Of a stretch of DNA of 64,000 nucleotides, positions 28,708 to 37,914 are shown piece by piece; position 1 is the stretch's first letter, and every line of letters begins with the position of its first letter. The notes beneath the pieces are model-generated. The model was not told the DNA's origin. It worked only from the letters and a program-made list of their open reading frames with translations, and did not search any database. Location of the stretch: positions 248,001 through 312,000 of the forward strand of contig JADKKV010000006.1 of the NCBI GenBank assembly GCA_016720345.1, written 5' to 3'. The position numbers were made by a program, and so were the translations under genes. The stretch comes from Thermomonas sp. (GTDB lineage: Bacteria; Pseudomonadota; Gammaproteobacteria; Xanthomonadales; Xanthomonadaceae).

Positions 28708-29823
28708 ATGATGCTGACCCTGACCTTCCTCGGCGGGCTGGCCCTGCTCCTGCTGGGCGCGGACCTGCTGGTACGGGGCGCCTCGCGGCTGGCGCTCGCG
28801 CTGGGCCTGACGCCGATCGTGGTCGGGCTGACGGTGGTGTCGATCGGCACCAGCGCACCGGAACTGGCGATCAGCGTGGGTGGCGCGCTGGCCGGAACCC
28901 CCGACCTTGCGCTGGGCAACATCGTCGGCAGCAACATCGCCAACGTGCTGCTGATCCTCGGGCTGGTGGCACTGGTGACGCCATTGGTCGTGCACCGGCA
29001 GCTGGTGTGGCTGGACGTACCGCTGATGATCGGCGCGTCGCTGCTGGTGTTCGCGATGGCGGTGGATGGCCGCATCGCGCGCTGGGAAGGCGGCGTGCTG
29101 GTCGCCGCCGCGATCGCCTACATCCTGTTCCTGGTGCGGATGGCGCGACGGCATCCCGAGCAGGTGCCGGAAGACCCGCACCTGGGCGACGGCGACGGCG
29201 ACGGCGATGCCGAAGCGCGGCCGGGCACCCTGCGCCAGCTGCTGCTGATGGCGGCGGGCCTCGCGCTGCTGGTGGCCGGCGCACGCCTGTTGGTGCAGGC
29301 GGCGACCGCGATCGCCGGCGCGCTCGGGCTGAGCGACCTGGTGATCGGCCTGACCGTGGTGGCAGTGGGCACCTCGCTGCCGGAGATCGCCACCTCCCTG
29401 CTGTCGTCCCTGCGCGGCCAGCGCGACCTCGCGGTCGGCAACATCGTCGGCAGCAACATCTTCAACCTGCTGCTGGTGCTGGGCGGGACCGCGCTGGTCG
29501 CCAGCGACGGGATCCCGGTCGCGGCGACCGCCCTGCGCTTCGACCTGCCGGTGATGACCGCGGTCGCAGTCGCCTGCCTGCCGATCTTCTTCGTCGGCCA
29601 CTGCATCCGGCGCTGGGAAGGCGCGCTGTTCGTTGGCTATTACCTTGCCTACACCGCCTACCTGTTGATGGCGGCGTCCAGCCATGATGCGCTGGACGAC
29701 TTCCGGCTGGTGATGCAAACGGTGGTCATGCCGCTGACCCTGGTGACCCTGGCGGTGGTGACTTGGCGCCACCTTCGCGCACGCGCGGCACCCCCAACCA
29801 ACACTGCGGACGGCTCCCCATGA
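28708..29823 (+). CDS. Calcium/sodium antiporter (CaCA family)
   Basis: A 371-residue inner-membrane cation exchanger. It has the two inverted alpha-repeats of the family: [20 protein letters not shown] with [18 protein letters not shown] and [16 protein letters not shown], then [17 protein letters not shown] with [16 protein letters not shown]. About ten hydrophobic segments flank an acidic cytoplasmic loop ([12 protein letters not shown]). It resembles the YrbG/CaxA subgroup. The stop overlaps the purD start by four bases (atga), so it is cotranscribed with purine genes, without an obvious functional link. Confidence 0.92.
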   Translation: MMLTLTFLGGLALLLLGADLLVRGASRLALALGLTPIVVGLTVVSIGTSAPELAISVGGALAGTPDLALGNIVGSNIANVLLILGLVALVTPLVVHRQLVWLDVPLMIGASLLVFAMAVDGRIARWEGGVLVAAAIAYILFLVRMARRHPEQVPEDPHLGDGDGDGDAEARPGTLRQLLLMAAGLALLVAGARLLVQAATAIAGALGLSDLVIGLTVVAVGTSLPEIATSLLSSLRGQRDLAVGNIVGSNIFNLLLVLGGTALVASDGIPVAATALRFDLPVMTAVAVACLPIFFVGHCIRRWEGALFVGYYLAYTAYLLMAASSHDALDDFRLVMQTVVMPLTLVTLAVVTWRHLRARAAPPTNTADGSP

Positions 29824-31106
29824 AACTCCTCGTCATCGGTTCCGGCGGCCGCGAGCACGCGTTGGCCTGGAAGCTGGCGCAATCGCCGCGCGTCTCCGAA
29901 GTGCTGGTCGCGCCGGGCAATGCCGGCACCGCGCGCGAGGCGAAGTGCCGCAACGTGGCGGTCAAGGCCATCGACATCGACGGCCTGCTGCAACTGGCCG
30001 CCGACGAGGGCGTCGCGCTGACCGTGGTCGGCCCCGAGCAGCCGCTGGTGGCCGGCGTGGTGGACGCGTTCCGCGCGCAGGGCCGGCGCATCTTCGGACC
30101 CACCGCGCAGGCTGCGCAGCTGGAAGGCAGCAAGGCGTTTGCCAAGGATTTCCTGGCCCGCCACGGCATTCCCACCGCGTTCTACGAAGTGCATTCCGAC
30201 GTGGACGCCGCGCTCGCGTTCGTGCGTGCGAAAGGCGCGCCGATCGTGGTCAAGGCCGACGGCCTGGCCGCCGGCAAGGGCGTGATCGTGGCGATGACGC
30301 TGGAGGAGGCCGAAGCCGCGGTGCGCGACATGCTGTCCGGCAACGCCTTCGGCGATGCCGGCGCGCGCGTGGTCATCGAGGAATTCCTCGATGGCGAGGA
30401 GGCCAGCTTCATCTCGATGGTGGACGGCCACACGGCACTGCCGATGGCGACCTCGCAAGACCACAAGCGGGTGGGCGACGGCGACACCGGCCCGAACACC
30501 GGCGGCATGGGCGCCTACTCGCCGGCACCGGTGGTCACGCCGGAGGTGCATGCGCGGGTGATGCGCGAGGTGGTCAATCCCACCGTGCAGGGGATGATCA
30601 AGGACGGCATTCCGTTCACCGGCTTCCTCTACGCCGGGCTGATGATCGACGCCGACGGCGCGCCCAAGGTGATCGAGTTCAACGTCCGTTTCGGCGATCC
30701 GGAAACCCAGCCGGTCATGCTGCGCCTGCAATCGGACCTGGTGGGCCTGCTCGAGGCCGCCATCGACGGCACCCTCGATGGCGTCGAAGCGCAATGGGAC
30801 CCGCGCCCGTCGCTGGGCGTGGTGATGGCCGCCAGCCCGTACCCGGAAACGCCGATCACCGGCGACGTGATCTCCGGCCTCGACGCCGTGCCCGCGCATG
30901 CCAAGGTGTTCCATGCCGGCACCGCGCTGGACGCTGCGGGCAACGTCATCGCCACCGGCGGCCGCGTGCTGTGCGTGTGCGCGCTGGGCGATTCGGTGTC
31001 GGCCGCGCAGCGCGCGGCCTATGCCGGCGTGGAGGCGATTTCGTGGGCGCACGCGTTCCACCGCCACGACATCGGCTGGCGTGCGATCGCGCGCGAACGG
31101 GGCTGA
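29820..31106 (+). CDS. purD: Phosphoribosylamine-glycine ligase
   Basis: PurD joins phosphoribosylamine and glycine with ATP to make GAR, the second step of purine synthesis. The 428-residue ATP-grasp protein starts [20 protein letters not shown], and carries VGPEQPLVAGVVDAF, VVKADGLAAGKGVIVAMTLE and the C-terminal FNVRFGDPETQPVMLRLQ. Length is normal. The start overlaps the antiporter stop. It follows purH with one gene between, as in related genomes. Confidence 0.98.
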   Translation: MKLLVIGSGGREHALAWKLAQSPRVSEVLVAPGNAGTAREAKCRNVAVKAIDIDGLLQLAADEGVALTVVGPEQPLVAGVVDAFRAQGRRIFGPTAQAAQLEGSKAFAKDFLARHGIPTAFYEVHSDVDAALAFVRAKGAPIVVKADGLAAGKGVIVAMTLEEAEAAVRDMLSGNAFGDAGARVVIEEFLDGEEASFISMVDGHTALPMATSQDHKRVGDGDTGPNTGGMGAYSPAPVVTPEVHARVMREVVNPTVQGMIKDGIPFTGFLYAGLMIDADGAPKVIEFNVRFGDPETQPVMLRLQSDLVGLLEAAIDGTLDGVEAQWDPRPSLGVVMAASPYPETPITGDVISGLDAVPAHAKVFHAGTALDAAGNVIATGGRVLCVCALGDSVSAAQRAAYAGVEAISWAHAFHRHDIGWRAIARERG

Positions 31107-31136
31107 CACGCGCCTGAAAACAGGCATCATCCGGGC

Positions 31137-32375
31137 ATGGACTGGGATGTCAGCATCGCTTCACTCAGCACCGCGCTCGGGATCGGGCTGCTGGTCGGCA
31201 CCGTGCGCGAGCGTCACCACGCCCCGGACCGGATCGGCAAGGCCGGCCTGCGCACGCATGCCCTGCTCGCCCTGACCGGCGCACTGGCCGCCGGCTTCGG
31301 CACCGGTGCACTGCTGGTCGCACTGGCCGCCGTCGCGGCGCTCGCGGTCGCGGGGTATCGGGCCGGCGGCGCCACGCATGACCCCGGCCTCACCGGCGAG
31401 GTGGCGATGCTGGTTTCCGTGCTGCTGGGCGCGGTGGCGCAGCAGTCGCCGGCGCTGGCGGCGGGTCTGGGGGTGCTGGTCGCGGCCCTGCTGTGGGCGA
31501 AGGCGCCGCTGCGCCGGCTGAGCCAGGAACTGATCAGCGAGCGCGAGGTCCAGGACGGCCTGCTGCTGGCGGCGTCCGCGCTGGTCATCCTGCCGCTGCT
31601 GCCGGACCGGGCGGTGGATCCGTGGGGCGTGGTGCAGCTGTCCATGTTGTGGAAGATCGTGGTGCTGATCATGGCCACCGGGATGCTTGGGCACGTCGCG
31701 CGGCGTGCGGTCGGTGCACGCCGGGGCCTGCCGGTGGCCGGCTTCTTTTCCGGCTTCGCTTCATCGACTGCGGCGGTGGTCAGCTTCGGCCATCTGTCGC
31801 GTGCGCAGCCCGCGCTGCGCGCCGCATCGGCATCCGCCGCGCTGCTGGCCAACCTCGCCTCGGTGCTGCTGCTGGTGGCGGTGGTGGCGGCGGTCTCGCC
31901 GACGCTGGCGCAGGCGATCGCATGGCCGATGGCCAGCGCCTGCGCCGGCCTGCTGCTGGTCGCGGCGCACGGCCTGCTGCGCGGGAACGCGGACGGACTG
32001 CCGGCGGGACCGGAACCGCGCGCGTTCCGCATCAGCCACGCACTGCTGATCGCGCTGGTGATCGCCGTGGTGATGCTGCTGTCCGAAGCGCTGCACCGCG
32101 CGTTCGGCGATGCCGGGGCGATGACCGGCGCCATCGTGGCGGCGCTGGCGGAGTTGCAGGCGGCAGCTGCCAGCGTGGCGCGGATGGCTTCGACCGGCAG
32201 CCTGTCCGCCGCGCAGGCGGCATGGGGGATGGTGGGCCTGCTTGCGGCGATGTCCATCGCCAAGAGCGTGATCGCCTTCGTGAGCGGCGGCGGCGCCTAC
32301 GGACGCCAGGTCACCGCGGGACTGGTGTTGATGACCGCGGCCGGCGCGGCGGGCACCTGGCTCACCACCCGCTAG
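31137..32375 (+). CDS. MgtC/SapB family membrane protein with DUF4010
   Basis: A 412-residue integral membrane protein with about twelve hydrophobic segments. The N-terminal MgtC-like part has LGIGLLVGTVRERHH...KAGLRTHALLALTGALAA, equivalent to the MgtC glycine/arginine motif, and the C-terminal half is a DUF4010 domain (GLPVAGFFSGFASSTAAVVSFG). MgtC proteins influence magnesium homeostasis and membrane potential; the role of DUF4010 fusions is unknown. It follows purD by 30 bases on the same strand and converges on tesA. Confidence 0.82.
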   Translation: MDWDVSIASLSTALGIGLLVGTVRERHHAPDRIGKAGLRTHALLALTGALAAGFGTGALLVALAAVAALAVAGYRAGGATHDPGLTGEVAMLVSVLLGAVAQQSPALAAGLGVLVAALLWAKAPLRRLSQELISEREVQDGLLLAASALVILPLLPDRAVDPWGVVQLSMLWKIVVLIMATGMLGHVARRAVGARRGLPVAGFFSGFASSTAAVVSFGHLSRAQPALRAASASAALLANLASVLLLVAVVAAVSPTLAQAIAWPMASACAGLLLVAAHGLLRGNADGLPAGPEPRAFRISHALLIALVIAVVMLLSEALHRAFGDAGAMTGAIVAALAELQAAAASVARMASTGSLSAAQAAWGMVGLLAAMSIAKSVIAFVSGGGAYGRQVTAGLVLMTAAGAAGTWLTTR

Positions 32376-32378
32376 CGC

Positions 32379-32999
32379 TCAGCGCGGCGGCGGCAACCCG
32401 TCCAGCGCCTGCAGCACCTGCGCGGCCAGCAACGGCTGCGCTTCCGCCACCGGGTGCAGGTTGTCGGCCTGGAACCACTTGCGCTCGGTGCCCAGCGGGG
32501 CCAGGAACCGCGGCAGCAGGCCGGTCTGCAGGCGCTGGCTGATCAGCAGGTAACTGCGCTCGAAGTCGCTGGCATAGCGGCCGAAATTCGGCGGCAGCTG
32601 CATGCCCACCAGCAGCACCCGCGCACCGGCGGCCTTCGAGGCCCCGATCATCCAGCCCAGGTTGGCGCCCAGCTGCTGCAGCGGCAGGCCGCGCAGGCCG
32701 TCGTTGGCGCCCAGTTCGATGATCACGATGTCCGGCCGCACCCGTTCGAGCTCGGCACCGATCCGGCTGCGCCCGCCGGCGCTGGTCTCGCCGGAGATGC
32801 TGGCGTTGTGGAAGGCGTAGCGCGCCGACTTCGCATCGGCCAGCGCCACCCAGCCCTGCTCCGCGCGCAGGCCATAGGCCGCGGACAGCGAATCGCCCAT
32901 GACCAGTACCTTCAGCTCACGCGCAAGCGCGCCCGGCGCGGCTAGGATCAGCAGCATGACGCACACACCCAGCCCCCACGCGCGCACCGACCTCGACAT
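32379..32999 (-). CDS. tesA: Arylesterase/lysophospholipase TesA-like
   Basis: A 206-residue SGNH hydrolase secreted to the periplasm. The signal peptide (to about residue 27) precedes VLVMGDSLSAAYG (block I, catalytic Ser), the block III IIELGANDGLRG and block V DNLHPVAEAQPLLA (Asp and His). Gene order (divergent from an ABC ATPase and permease) matches E. coli tesA-ybbA-ybbP. The ATG at 32999 gives a complete signal peptide; its 5' end overlaps that of ybbA by 44 bases on the opposite strand. The substrate is probably thioesters, lysophospholipids or aryl esters. Confidence 0.92.
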   Translation of the reverse strand: MSRSVRAWGLGVCVMLLILAAPGALARELKVLVMGDSLSAAYGLRAEQGWVALADAKSARYAFHNASISGETSAGGRSRIGAELERVRPDIVIIELGANDGLRGLPLQQLGANLGWMIGASKAAGARVLLVGMQLPPNFGRYASDFERSYLLISQRLQTGLLPRFLAPLGTERKWFQADNLHPVAEAQPLLAAQVLQALDGLPPPR

Positions 33000-33714
33000 C
33001 GCCAGCAACTCCACGGCTCCCGTACAGGCCGCAGACGCTAGCACGCCTGCGCGCGGCAGCCTGCGCACGCGCGCGGTCGGCAAGACCGTGGCGTTACCGG
33101 ACAGTCAGCTGACCATCCTCGACGGCATCAGCCTGGACATCGCCGCCGGCGAACGGGTCGCCATCGTCGGCGAGTCCGGTTCCGGCAAGACCACCCTGCT
33201 CTCGCTGCTGGCCGGCCTGGACGTGCCCAGCCGCGGCGAGGTCTGGCTGGACGGCACGCCGATCCATGCCGCGGACGAAGACGCGCGCGCCGCATTGCGC
33301 GCCGAGGCGGTGGGCTTCGTGTTCCAGAATTTCCAGCTGATGCCGGCGATGAGCGCGCTCGACAACGTGGCGCTGCCGCTGGAACTGCGCGGCAAGGCCG
33401 GCAGCGAGGCCGCGCGCGAGCTGCTGCGCAAGGTCGGGCTGGGCGAGCGCCTGGGCCACCTGCCGCGCCAGCTGTCCGGCGGCGAACAGCAGCGGGTGGC
33501 GATCGCCCGCGCGTTCGTGGCGCGGCCGCGGATCCTGTTCGCCGACGAACCCACCGGCAACCTCGACCGCAAGACCGGCCTCGCCATCGAGGACCTGCTG
33601 TTCGACATGGACAGCGCGCGCAACACCACGGTGGTGGTGGTCACCCATGACGAACGCCTGGCCGCGCGCTGCGACCGCCAGCTGCGGCTGGATGCGGGGC
33701 GCCTGTTGCCATGA
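32956..33714 (+). CDS. ybbA: ABC transporter ATP-binding protein, YbbA-like
   Basis: ATPase of an FtsX-class (MacB-like) ABC system, about 252 residues. Walker A is IVGESGSGKTTLLSLLAGLD, the Q-loop follows in VFQNFQLMPAMS, the signature is LSGGEQQRVAIARAF, and Walker B is RILFADEPTGNLD; the H-loop is VVTHDERLA. The ATG at 32956 gives a 30-40 residue unconserved N-terminus, so the true start may be later; the conserved region begins near TVALPDSQLTILDGI. The permease gene follows with a four-base overlap. Together with TesA this may act on membrane lipids or secreted metabolites. Confidence 0.93.
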   Translation: MTHTPSPHARTDLDIASNSTAPVQAADASTPARGSLRTRAVGKTVALPDSQLTILDGISLDIAAGERVAIVGESGSGKTTLLSLLAGLDVPSRGEVWLDGTPIHAADEDARAALRAEAVGFVFQNFQLMPAMSALDNVALPLELRGKAGSEAARELLRKVGLGERLGHLPRQLSGGEQQRVAIARAFVARPRILFADEPTGNLDRKTGLAIEDLLFDMDSARNTTVVVVTHDERLAARCDRQLRLDAGRLLP

Positions 33715-36287
33715 CCTTCGCCGGCGCCATGCGGATGGCCGCGCGCCAGGCCTGGCAGGGCTGGCGCAATGGCGAGTTCGGGGTGTTGCTGGCGGCGCTG
33801 TTCGTGGCCGTGCTGGCGCTGGCCGGGGTTGGCAGCATCGCCCAGCGCACCACCGACGCACTGGCCGAACAGAGCCGGCGGCTGGTCGGCGGCGACGCCG
33901 CGTTCAGCAGCGACGACCGCGCCATCGATGATGCCCGCCGGCATGCGCAACGCCTGCAGTTGCGCCTGTTCCGCAGCGTGGAGCTGGCCAGCATGGTCGG
34001 CTCGCGCACGGCGCCGCCGCAGCTCGGCACGCTGAAGGCGCTGGCCGCCGATGCCCCGCTGCTCGGGCCGTACAGCGTGCGCACCGCGCGGGGCGTGCAG
34101 CGGCTGGCCCGCCCCGCCGCCGGCACCCTGTGGCTGAGCGAAACCGGCGCGCAACGGATGCGCACGCCGCTGGGCGGGATCGTCGAGGTCGGCGGCAGGC
34201 CGTTGCGGCTGGCCGGGATCGTGGTCGAGGAACCCGACCGTCCGCTCAACGGCGTGGAACTCGGGCCGCGGGTGATCCTGCCGCTGGCCGAGGTCGAAGC
34301 CGGCGGCCTGCTCGGCCCCGGCGCGCGCGCCTCGTGGCGGATCGCGGTCAGCGGCGCGCCGGCCGCGATCGCCGAATGGGTGAAGGCGCGCGAAGCCGAC
34401 CGCAGCCCCGGCGCGCGGGTGGAGACCGGCGACGACCTCAATCCGCAGTTGCGCGCGGCGCTGGATCGCGCGCAACGCTTCCTGTCGGTGTCGCTGGTGC
34501 TGACCGCGGCGCTGGCCGCGGTGGCGATCGGCATGGCCGCGCGCCAGCATGCGGAGCGCCACCGCCAGATCGCCGCCACCTTCCGTGCGCTGGGTGCGCG
34601 GCAGGGCGACATCGTCGGCCTGTACGTCGGCACCCTGGCGATCCTCGGCGGCATCGCGATCCTCGCCGCGCTGCTCGCGGCGGCGGTGCTGCAGCAGGTC
34701 GCGGGTGCGTGGATCGCGGAACAGCTCGGCGCGACACTCCCGCCCGCCAAGCTGCTGCCGCTGTTGCAGGGCGCGCTGGTCGGCGTGTGGATCCTGGTCA
34801 CCTTCGCGCTGCCGCCGTTGCTCGCGCTGCGCCGGGTCAGCGCGCTGGCGGTGCTCCGCAGCGACCTGCGCACGCCCTCGCCGCCCGCGCTTGCGCTGTT
34901 CGCGCTGGCGATGCTCGGCCTGCTGGCGCTGTTCTGGCAGGCCGCCGGCAATGCGCAGGCCGCGACCATCCTGCTTGGCGGCCTGCTGGCCACCACCTTC
35001 GTGCTGGGCGTGGCCGGATGGGCGCTGGCCGCACTGGTCGCGCGCGCCGGCCGCGGCGGCAGCGGCATCCTGCGCTATGCGTTGCTCAACCTGTCGCGGC
35101 GCCGCCGGCTGACGGTGGCGCAGGTGGTCGCACTCGGCACCAGCCTGATGGCGCTGCTGCTGTTGCTGCTGGTGCGCACCGATGTGTGGGAGCAGTGGCA
35201 GGAGACTGTGCGCGGCGATGCCCCGAACCGTTTCGTGATCAACGTGCAGCCCGAACAACGGCCGGCGTTCGATGCGGTGCTGGACCGGCTCGACTACGCC
35301 TCGGTCGGGCTGTCGCCACTGATCCGCGCCCGCTATGTCGGCGCCAGTGCGCAGCAGCGTGGTCGCCCCGCGCCGCAGGGCCGCGGCGAGCGCCTGGCCG
35401 ATCGCGAATTCAACCTCTCCACGTCCGACGTGCTACCGGACGGCAACACGCTGAAGGCCGGCAAGTTCTGGAGCGCGGCGACTGCGCGCAACGAGTTCTC
35501 GGTGGAAACCGAATTCGCCGAGCAGCTGCGCTGGCGGCTGGGCGACAAGGTTGCATTCGACGTCGCCGGCCGCCGCATCGAAGGCACCATCACCAGCCTG
35601 CGCGGCGTGCGCTGGGAGAGCTTCACCCCGAACTTCTTCGTGCTCGCCTCGCCCGACCTTGCCCGCGACCTGCCCGCCACCTACATCACCGCGGTACGGG
35701 TGCCGCAGGGTGACACCGCGCTGGCCAGCGCACTCTCGCAAGCGGTGCCGAACGCGAACGTGATCGACATCGACGCGATCACCGCCGAGATCCGCCGGAT
35801 CGGCGACCAGGCCGCGCTGGTGATCCAGGTGGTGTTCTGGTTCGCCTTCCTGTCCGGTTGCCTGGTGTTCGTGGCCGCGGTCGCCGCGACCCGGCGCGAG
35901 CGCATCACCGAACTCGGCGTGCTGCGCACCCTCGGTGCCAGCAGCGCGCAGTTGCGCAATGCGCAGCTGGTCGAGTTCGGCGCGATCGGTGCGATCGCCG
36001 GCGGCATCGCCGCGGTGGCGGCGGCCGGCATCGGCACCCTGTTCGCGCAGCAGGTGCTGGACCTGCCGCCGACCTGGAACTGGACCACGCTGGTCGCCGG
36101 AGCCGCGGTCGGCATGCTCGCCGCGATGCTGGCCGGCTGGCTGAGCATGCGTGCCCACCTGCATGCGACGGTGCGCGAAACGCTGGGCGTGGCGGGCGGG
36201 CTGAGTCGGGAACGGTTGCCCGGGGGCGATTCGCCGTATAACATTCGTTATAACGCACCACCCGCAGGCCCGAGGCCACCCACATGA
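33711..36287 (+). CDS. ybbP: FtsX-like ABC permease, YbbP-like
   Basis: An 858-residue permease with two FtsX units. Hydrophobic segments occur near the N-terminus (VLLAALFVAVLALAGV), in the first FtsX core (SLVLTAALAAVAIGMAARQH), in two central helices, and in the second core near the end (ALVIQVVFWFAFLSGCLVFV; ATRRERITELGVLRTLGASS). It pairs with the ATPase before it (atga overlap). After the usual family end (VRETLGVAG) the frame continues about 30 residues through what looks like the promoter and operator of the next toxin-antitoxin pair, stopping at 36287. Confidence 0.92.
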   Translation: MTFAGAMRMAARQAWQGWRNGEFGVLLAALFVAVLALAGVGSIAQRTTDALAEQSRRLVGGDAAFSSDDRAIDDARRHAQRLQLRLFRSVELASMVGSRTAPPQLGTLKALAADAPLLGPYSVRTARGVQRLARPAAGTLWLSETGAQRMRTPLGGIVEVGGRPLRLAGIVVEEPDRPLNGVELGPRVILPLAEVEAGGLLGPGARASWRIAVSGAPAAIAEWVKAREADRSPGARVETGDDLNPQLRAALDRAQRFLSVSLVLTAALAAVAIGMAARQHAERHRQIAATFRALGARQGDIVGLYVGTLAILGGIAILAALLAAAVLQQVAGAWIAEQLGATLPPAKLLPLLQGALVGVWILVTFALPPLLALRRVSALAVLRSDLRTPSPPALALFALAMLGLLALFWQAAGNAQAATILLGGLLATTFVLGVAGWALAALVARAGRGGSGILRYALLNLSRRRRLTVAQVVALGTSLMALLLLLLVRTDVWEQWQETVRGDAPNRFVINVQPEQRPAFDAVLDRLDYASVGLSPLIRARYVGASAQQRGRPAPQGRGERLADREFNLSTSDVLPDGNTLKAGKFWSAATARNEFSVETEFAEQLRWRLGDKVAFDVAGRRIEGTITSLRGVRWESFTPNFFVLASPDLARDLPATYITAVRVPQGDTALASALSQAVPNANVIDIDAITAEIRRIGDQAALVIQVVFWFAFLSGCLVFVAAVAATRRERITELGVLRTLGASSAQLRNAQLVEFGAIGAIAGGIAAVAAAGIGTLFAQQVLDLPPTWNWTTLVAGAAVGMLAAMLAGWLSMRAHLHATVRETLGVAGGLSRERLPGGDSPYNIRYNAPPAGPRPPT
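36237..36252 (+). promoter_or_regulatory. Putative operator/promoter of the AbrB-Doc pair
   Basis: TATAAC and GTTATA (36237-36242 and 36247-36252) form a perfect six-base inverted repeat with a four-base spacer. AT-rich palindromes of this type are typical operators for AbrB-fold antitoxins. The sequence also offers a -10-like TATAAC. It stands out from the GC-rich surroundings, 30 bases before the antitoxin ATG. Confidence 0.6.
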
Positions 36288-36505
36288 AGCTGAAAATCAC
36301 CGCCATCGGCAATTCCGCTGGAGTCATCCTGCCCAAGGAGTTGATGGCACGCCTGCGCGTGGAGAAGGGCGACGAACTCTATGCCGTGGAAACCCCGGAC
36401 GGCGTGCGCCTCACCACCTATGACCCGGTGTTCGCCGCGCAGATGGAAGTGGCAGAGCAAATCATGCGCGACCGCCGCGACTTGCTTCGCAAGCTGGCGG
36501 AGTAG
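36284..36505 (+). CDS. AbrB/MazE-type antitoxin
   Basis: A 73-residue SpoVT/AbrB-fold DNA-binding antitoxin: MKLKITAIGNSAGVILPKEL matches the swapped-hairpin motif, followed by RVEKGDELYAVETPDGVRLT. The C-terminal helical tail (VAEQIMRDRRDLLRKLAE) would bind and neutralise the toxin. Six bases separate it from the Doc toxin gene. Its start overlaps the ybbP stop (atga). Autoregulation through the palindrome at 36237-36252 is inferred. Confidence 0.9.
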   Translation: MKLKITAIGNSAGVILPKELMARLRVEKGDELYAVETPDGVRLTTYDPVFAAQMEVAEQIMRDRRDLLRKLAE

Positions 36506-36511
36506 GCAACC

Positions 36512-36940
36512 ATGATTGTCTGGATTGAACGCGCTCTGGCGCTGGCGCTCCATGAGCGCCAACTCGCGGAGCACGGTGGCGGCACCGGAGTGCGTGACGA
36601 AGGATTGTTGGAATCCGCGTTGGCCAAACCCCAACAGCTGTTCGCTTATGGCGATCCGCCTCCCGACCTCGCCGGGCTTGCGGCCAGTCTCGCGTTCGGA
36701 CTGGCCCGCAACCATCCGTTCGTCGATGGCAACAAGCGGACCGCCGCGGTGGCCTGCGAATTGTTCCTGATGCTCAACGGCGCGACGCTCGATGCCGACA
36801 ACCTGAGCCTGTATCCGATGTATCTCTCGCTCGCCGAAGGCAGCGTGACCGAAGCCGAATTCGCCGACTGGCTGCGGCCGCGCGTGCGCGTGCAGCCCAA
36901 GCACAAGGTCAACGAGGGCAAGGCGCGCCAGCGCCGCTAG
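36512..36940 (+). CDS. doc: Doc-like Fic-domain toxin
   Basis: A 142-residue death-on-curing toxin. The Fic core HPFVDGNKRTAAVA is complete, with the catalytic histidine and the nucleotide-binding GNKR. In phage P1, Doc phosphorylates elongation factor Tu and stops translation. The N-terminal GTGVRDEGLLESALAKPQQ is the usual Doc substrate-loop region. It is paired here with an AbrB-type antitoxin and not Phd, an arrangement known in other genomes. Its C-terminus is basic (KVNEGKARQRR). Confidence 0.93.
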   Translation: MIVWIERALALALHERQLAEHGGGTGVRDEGLLESALAKPQQLFAYGDPPPDLAGLAASLAFGLARNHPFVDGNKRTAAVACELFLMLNGATLDADNLSLYPMYLSLAEGSVTEAEFADWLRPRVRVQPKHKVNEGKARQRR

Positions 36941-36963
36941 CCGCAGCCGCCTTGGCGATTCGT

Positions 36964-37800
36964 TCAGTCCAGCGCGCGCACCAGCAACACCTTCCCGGTC
37001 GCCGACGAACCCCGTTCTTCCACCTTGAAGTGGCGCGGATGCTGGCGCAGCAGGTCGCTGAGTTTCTTCTGCCCGTACAGGCGCGGATCGAAATCCGGCC
37101 GCACCTTGTTGAGGTAGCTGCCCATCGTGCCCAGGTGCGCCCAGCCTTCGTCGTCGGAGGCTTCCTCGATGGCCTGGCGGATAAGGTCCAGCGGCAACGG
37201 CAGCGGCCCCGCGGGCTTGGGGGCGGGCGCGGCGGGCGCAGTCACGGCAGCCGGCTTGGCACTCGCTTGCGGCACCTTGGCGGCCGCCTTCTTCGCTGGC
37301 TTCTGCGCGGGTTTCGGCGGTGCCGGCGCAGCCTCCTCGGCGCGCAGCACTTCGGTGTAGACGAACTTGTCGCAGGCCTGCACGAACGCATCCGGGGTCT
37401 TGCGCTCGCCGAAGCCGTACACGGTCAGCCCCTCCTCGCGCAGCCGCTGCGCCAGGCGGGTGAAATCGCTGTCGCTGGTGACCAGGCACATGCCGTCGAA
37501 GCGGCCGGTGTACATCAGGTCCATCGCATCGATGATCAGCGAACTGTCGGTGGCGTTCTTGCCCACCGTGTAGGCGAACTGCTGCACCGGGCTGATCGAA
37601 TGCTTGAGCAGCACCTTCTTCCACTGCCCCAACTGCTGCGAGGTGAAGTCGCCGTAGATCCGCTTCACGCTGGCCAACCCGTACTTGGCCACCTCCGCCA
37701 GCAAGCCCTCGATCACCGAGGCCTGCGCGTTATCCGCATCGATCAGCACCGCCAACCGGCGCTGGCCATCGTCGTGGACCGGTTTGCTGCGGGTGGTCAT
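36964..37800 (-). CDS. NYN-domain ribonuclease-like protein with OST-HTH/LOTUS domain
   Basis: A 278-residue protein from the ATG at 37800, which has ggag six bases upstream. The NYN (PIN-like) domain, residues 10-155, has LAVLIDADNAQASVI, an acidic pair in TDSSLIIDAMDLMYTG, and CLVTSDSDFTRLAQRLRE with the metal-binding aspartates. An Ala/Pro/Lys-rich linker follows, then a C-terminal OST-HTH domain (WAHLGTMGSYLNKVRPDFDP). This pairing suggests an RNA-binding endoribonuclease. It is flanked by Doc on one side and an EAL protein on the other. Confidence 0.88.
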   Translation of the reverse strand: MTTRSKPVHDDGQRRLAVLIDADNAQASVIEGLLAEVAKYGLASVKRIYGDFTSQQLGQWKKVLLKHSISPVQQFAYTVGKNATDSSLIIDAMDLMYTGRFDGMCLVTSDSDFTRLAQRLREEGLTVYGFGERKTPDAFVQACDKFVYTEVLRAEEAAPAPPKPAQKPAKKAAAKVPQASAKPAAVTAPAAPAPKPAGPLPLPLDLIRQAIEEASDDEGWAHLGTMGSYLNKVRPDFDPRLYGQKKLSDLLRQHPRHFKVEERGSSATGKVLLVRALD

Positions 37801-37840
37801 GGCGAACTCCGATGGGGTGGCGGCCAAGGGTGATTGTGCT

Positions 37841-37907
37841 CCTGTGGGAGCGGCTCAGGCCGCGATCTCTTGATCCTGCGCCTGCAGGAGTGGCGTACGC
37901 CGCGACC
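37841..37907. repeat. Tandem REP-like sequences
   Basis: Positions 37841-37866 (cctgtgggagcggctcaggc, then cgcgat) match the common REP of Xanthomonads and Pseudomonads. A degenerate second copy lies at 37881-37907 (cctgcaggagtggcgtacgc, then cgcgacc). Another copy is at 40292-40317. They lie between the NYN and EAL genes. Confidence 0.75.
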
Positions 37908-37914
37908 CGAAGCC

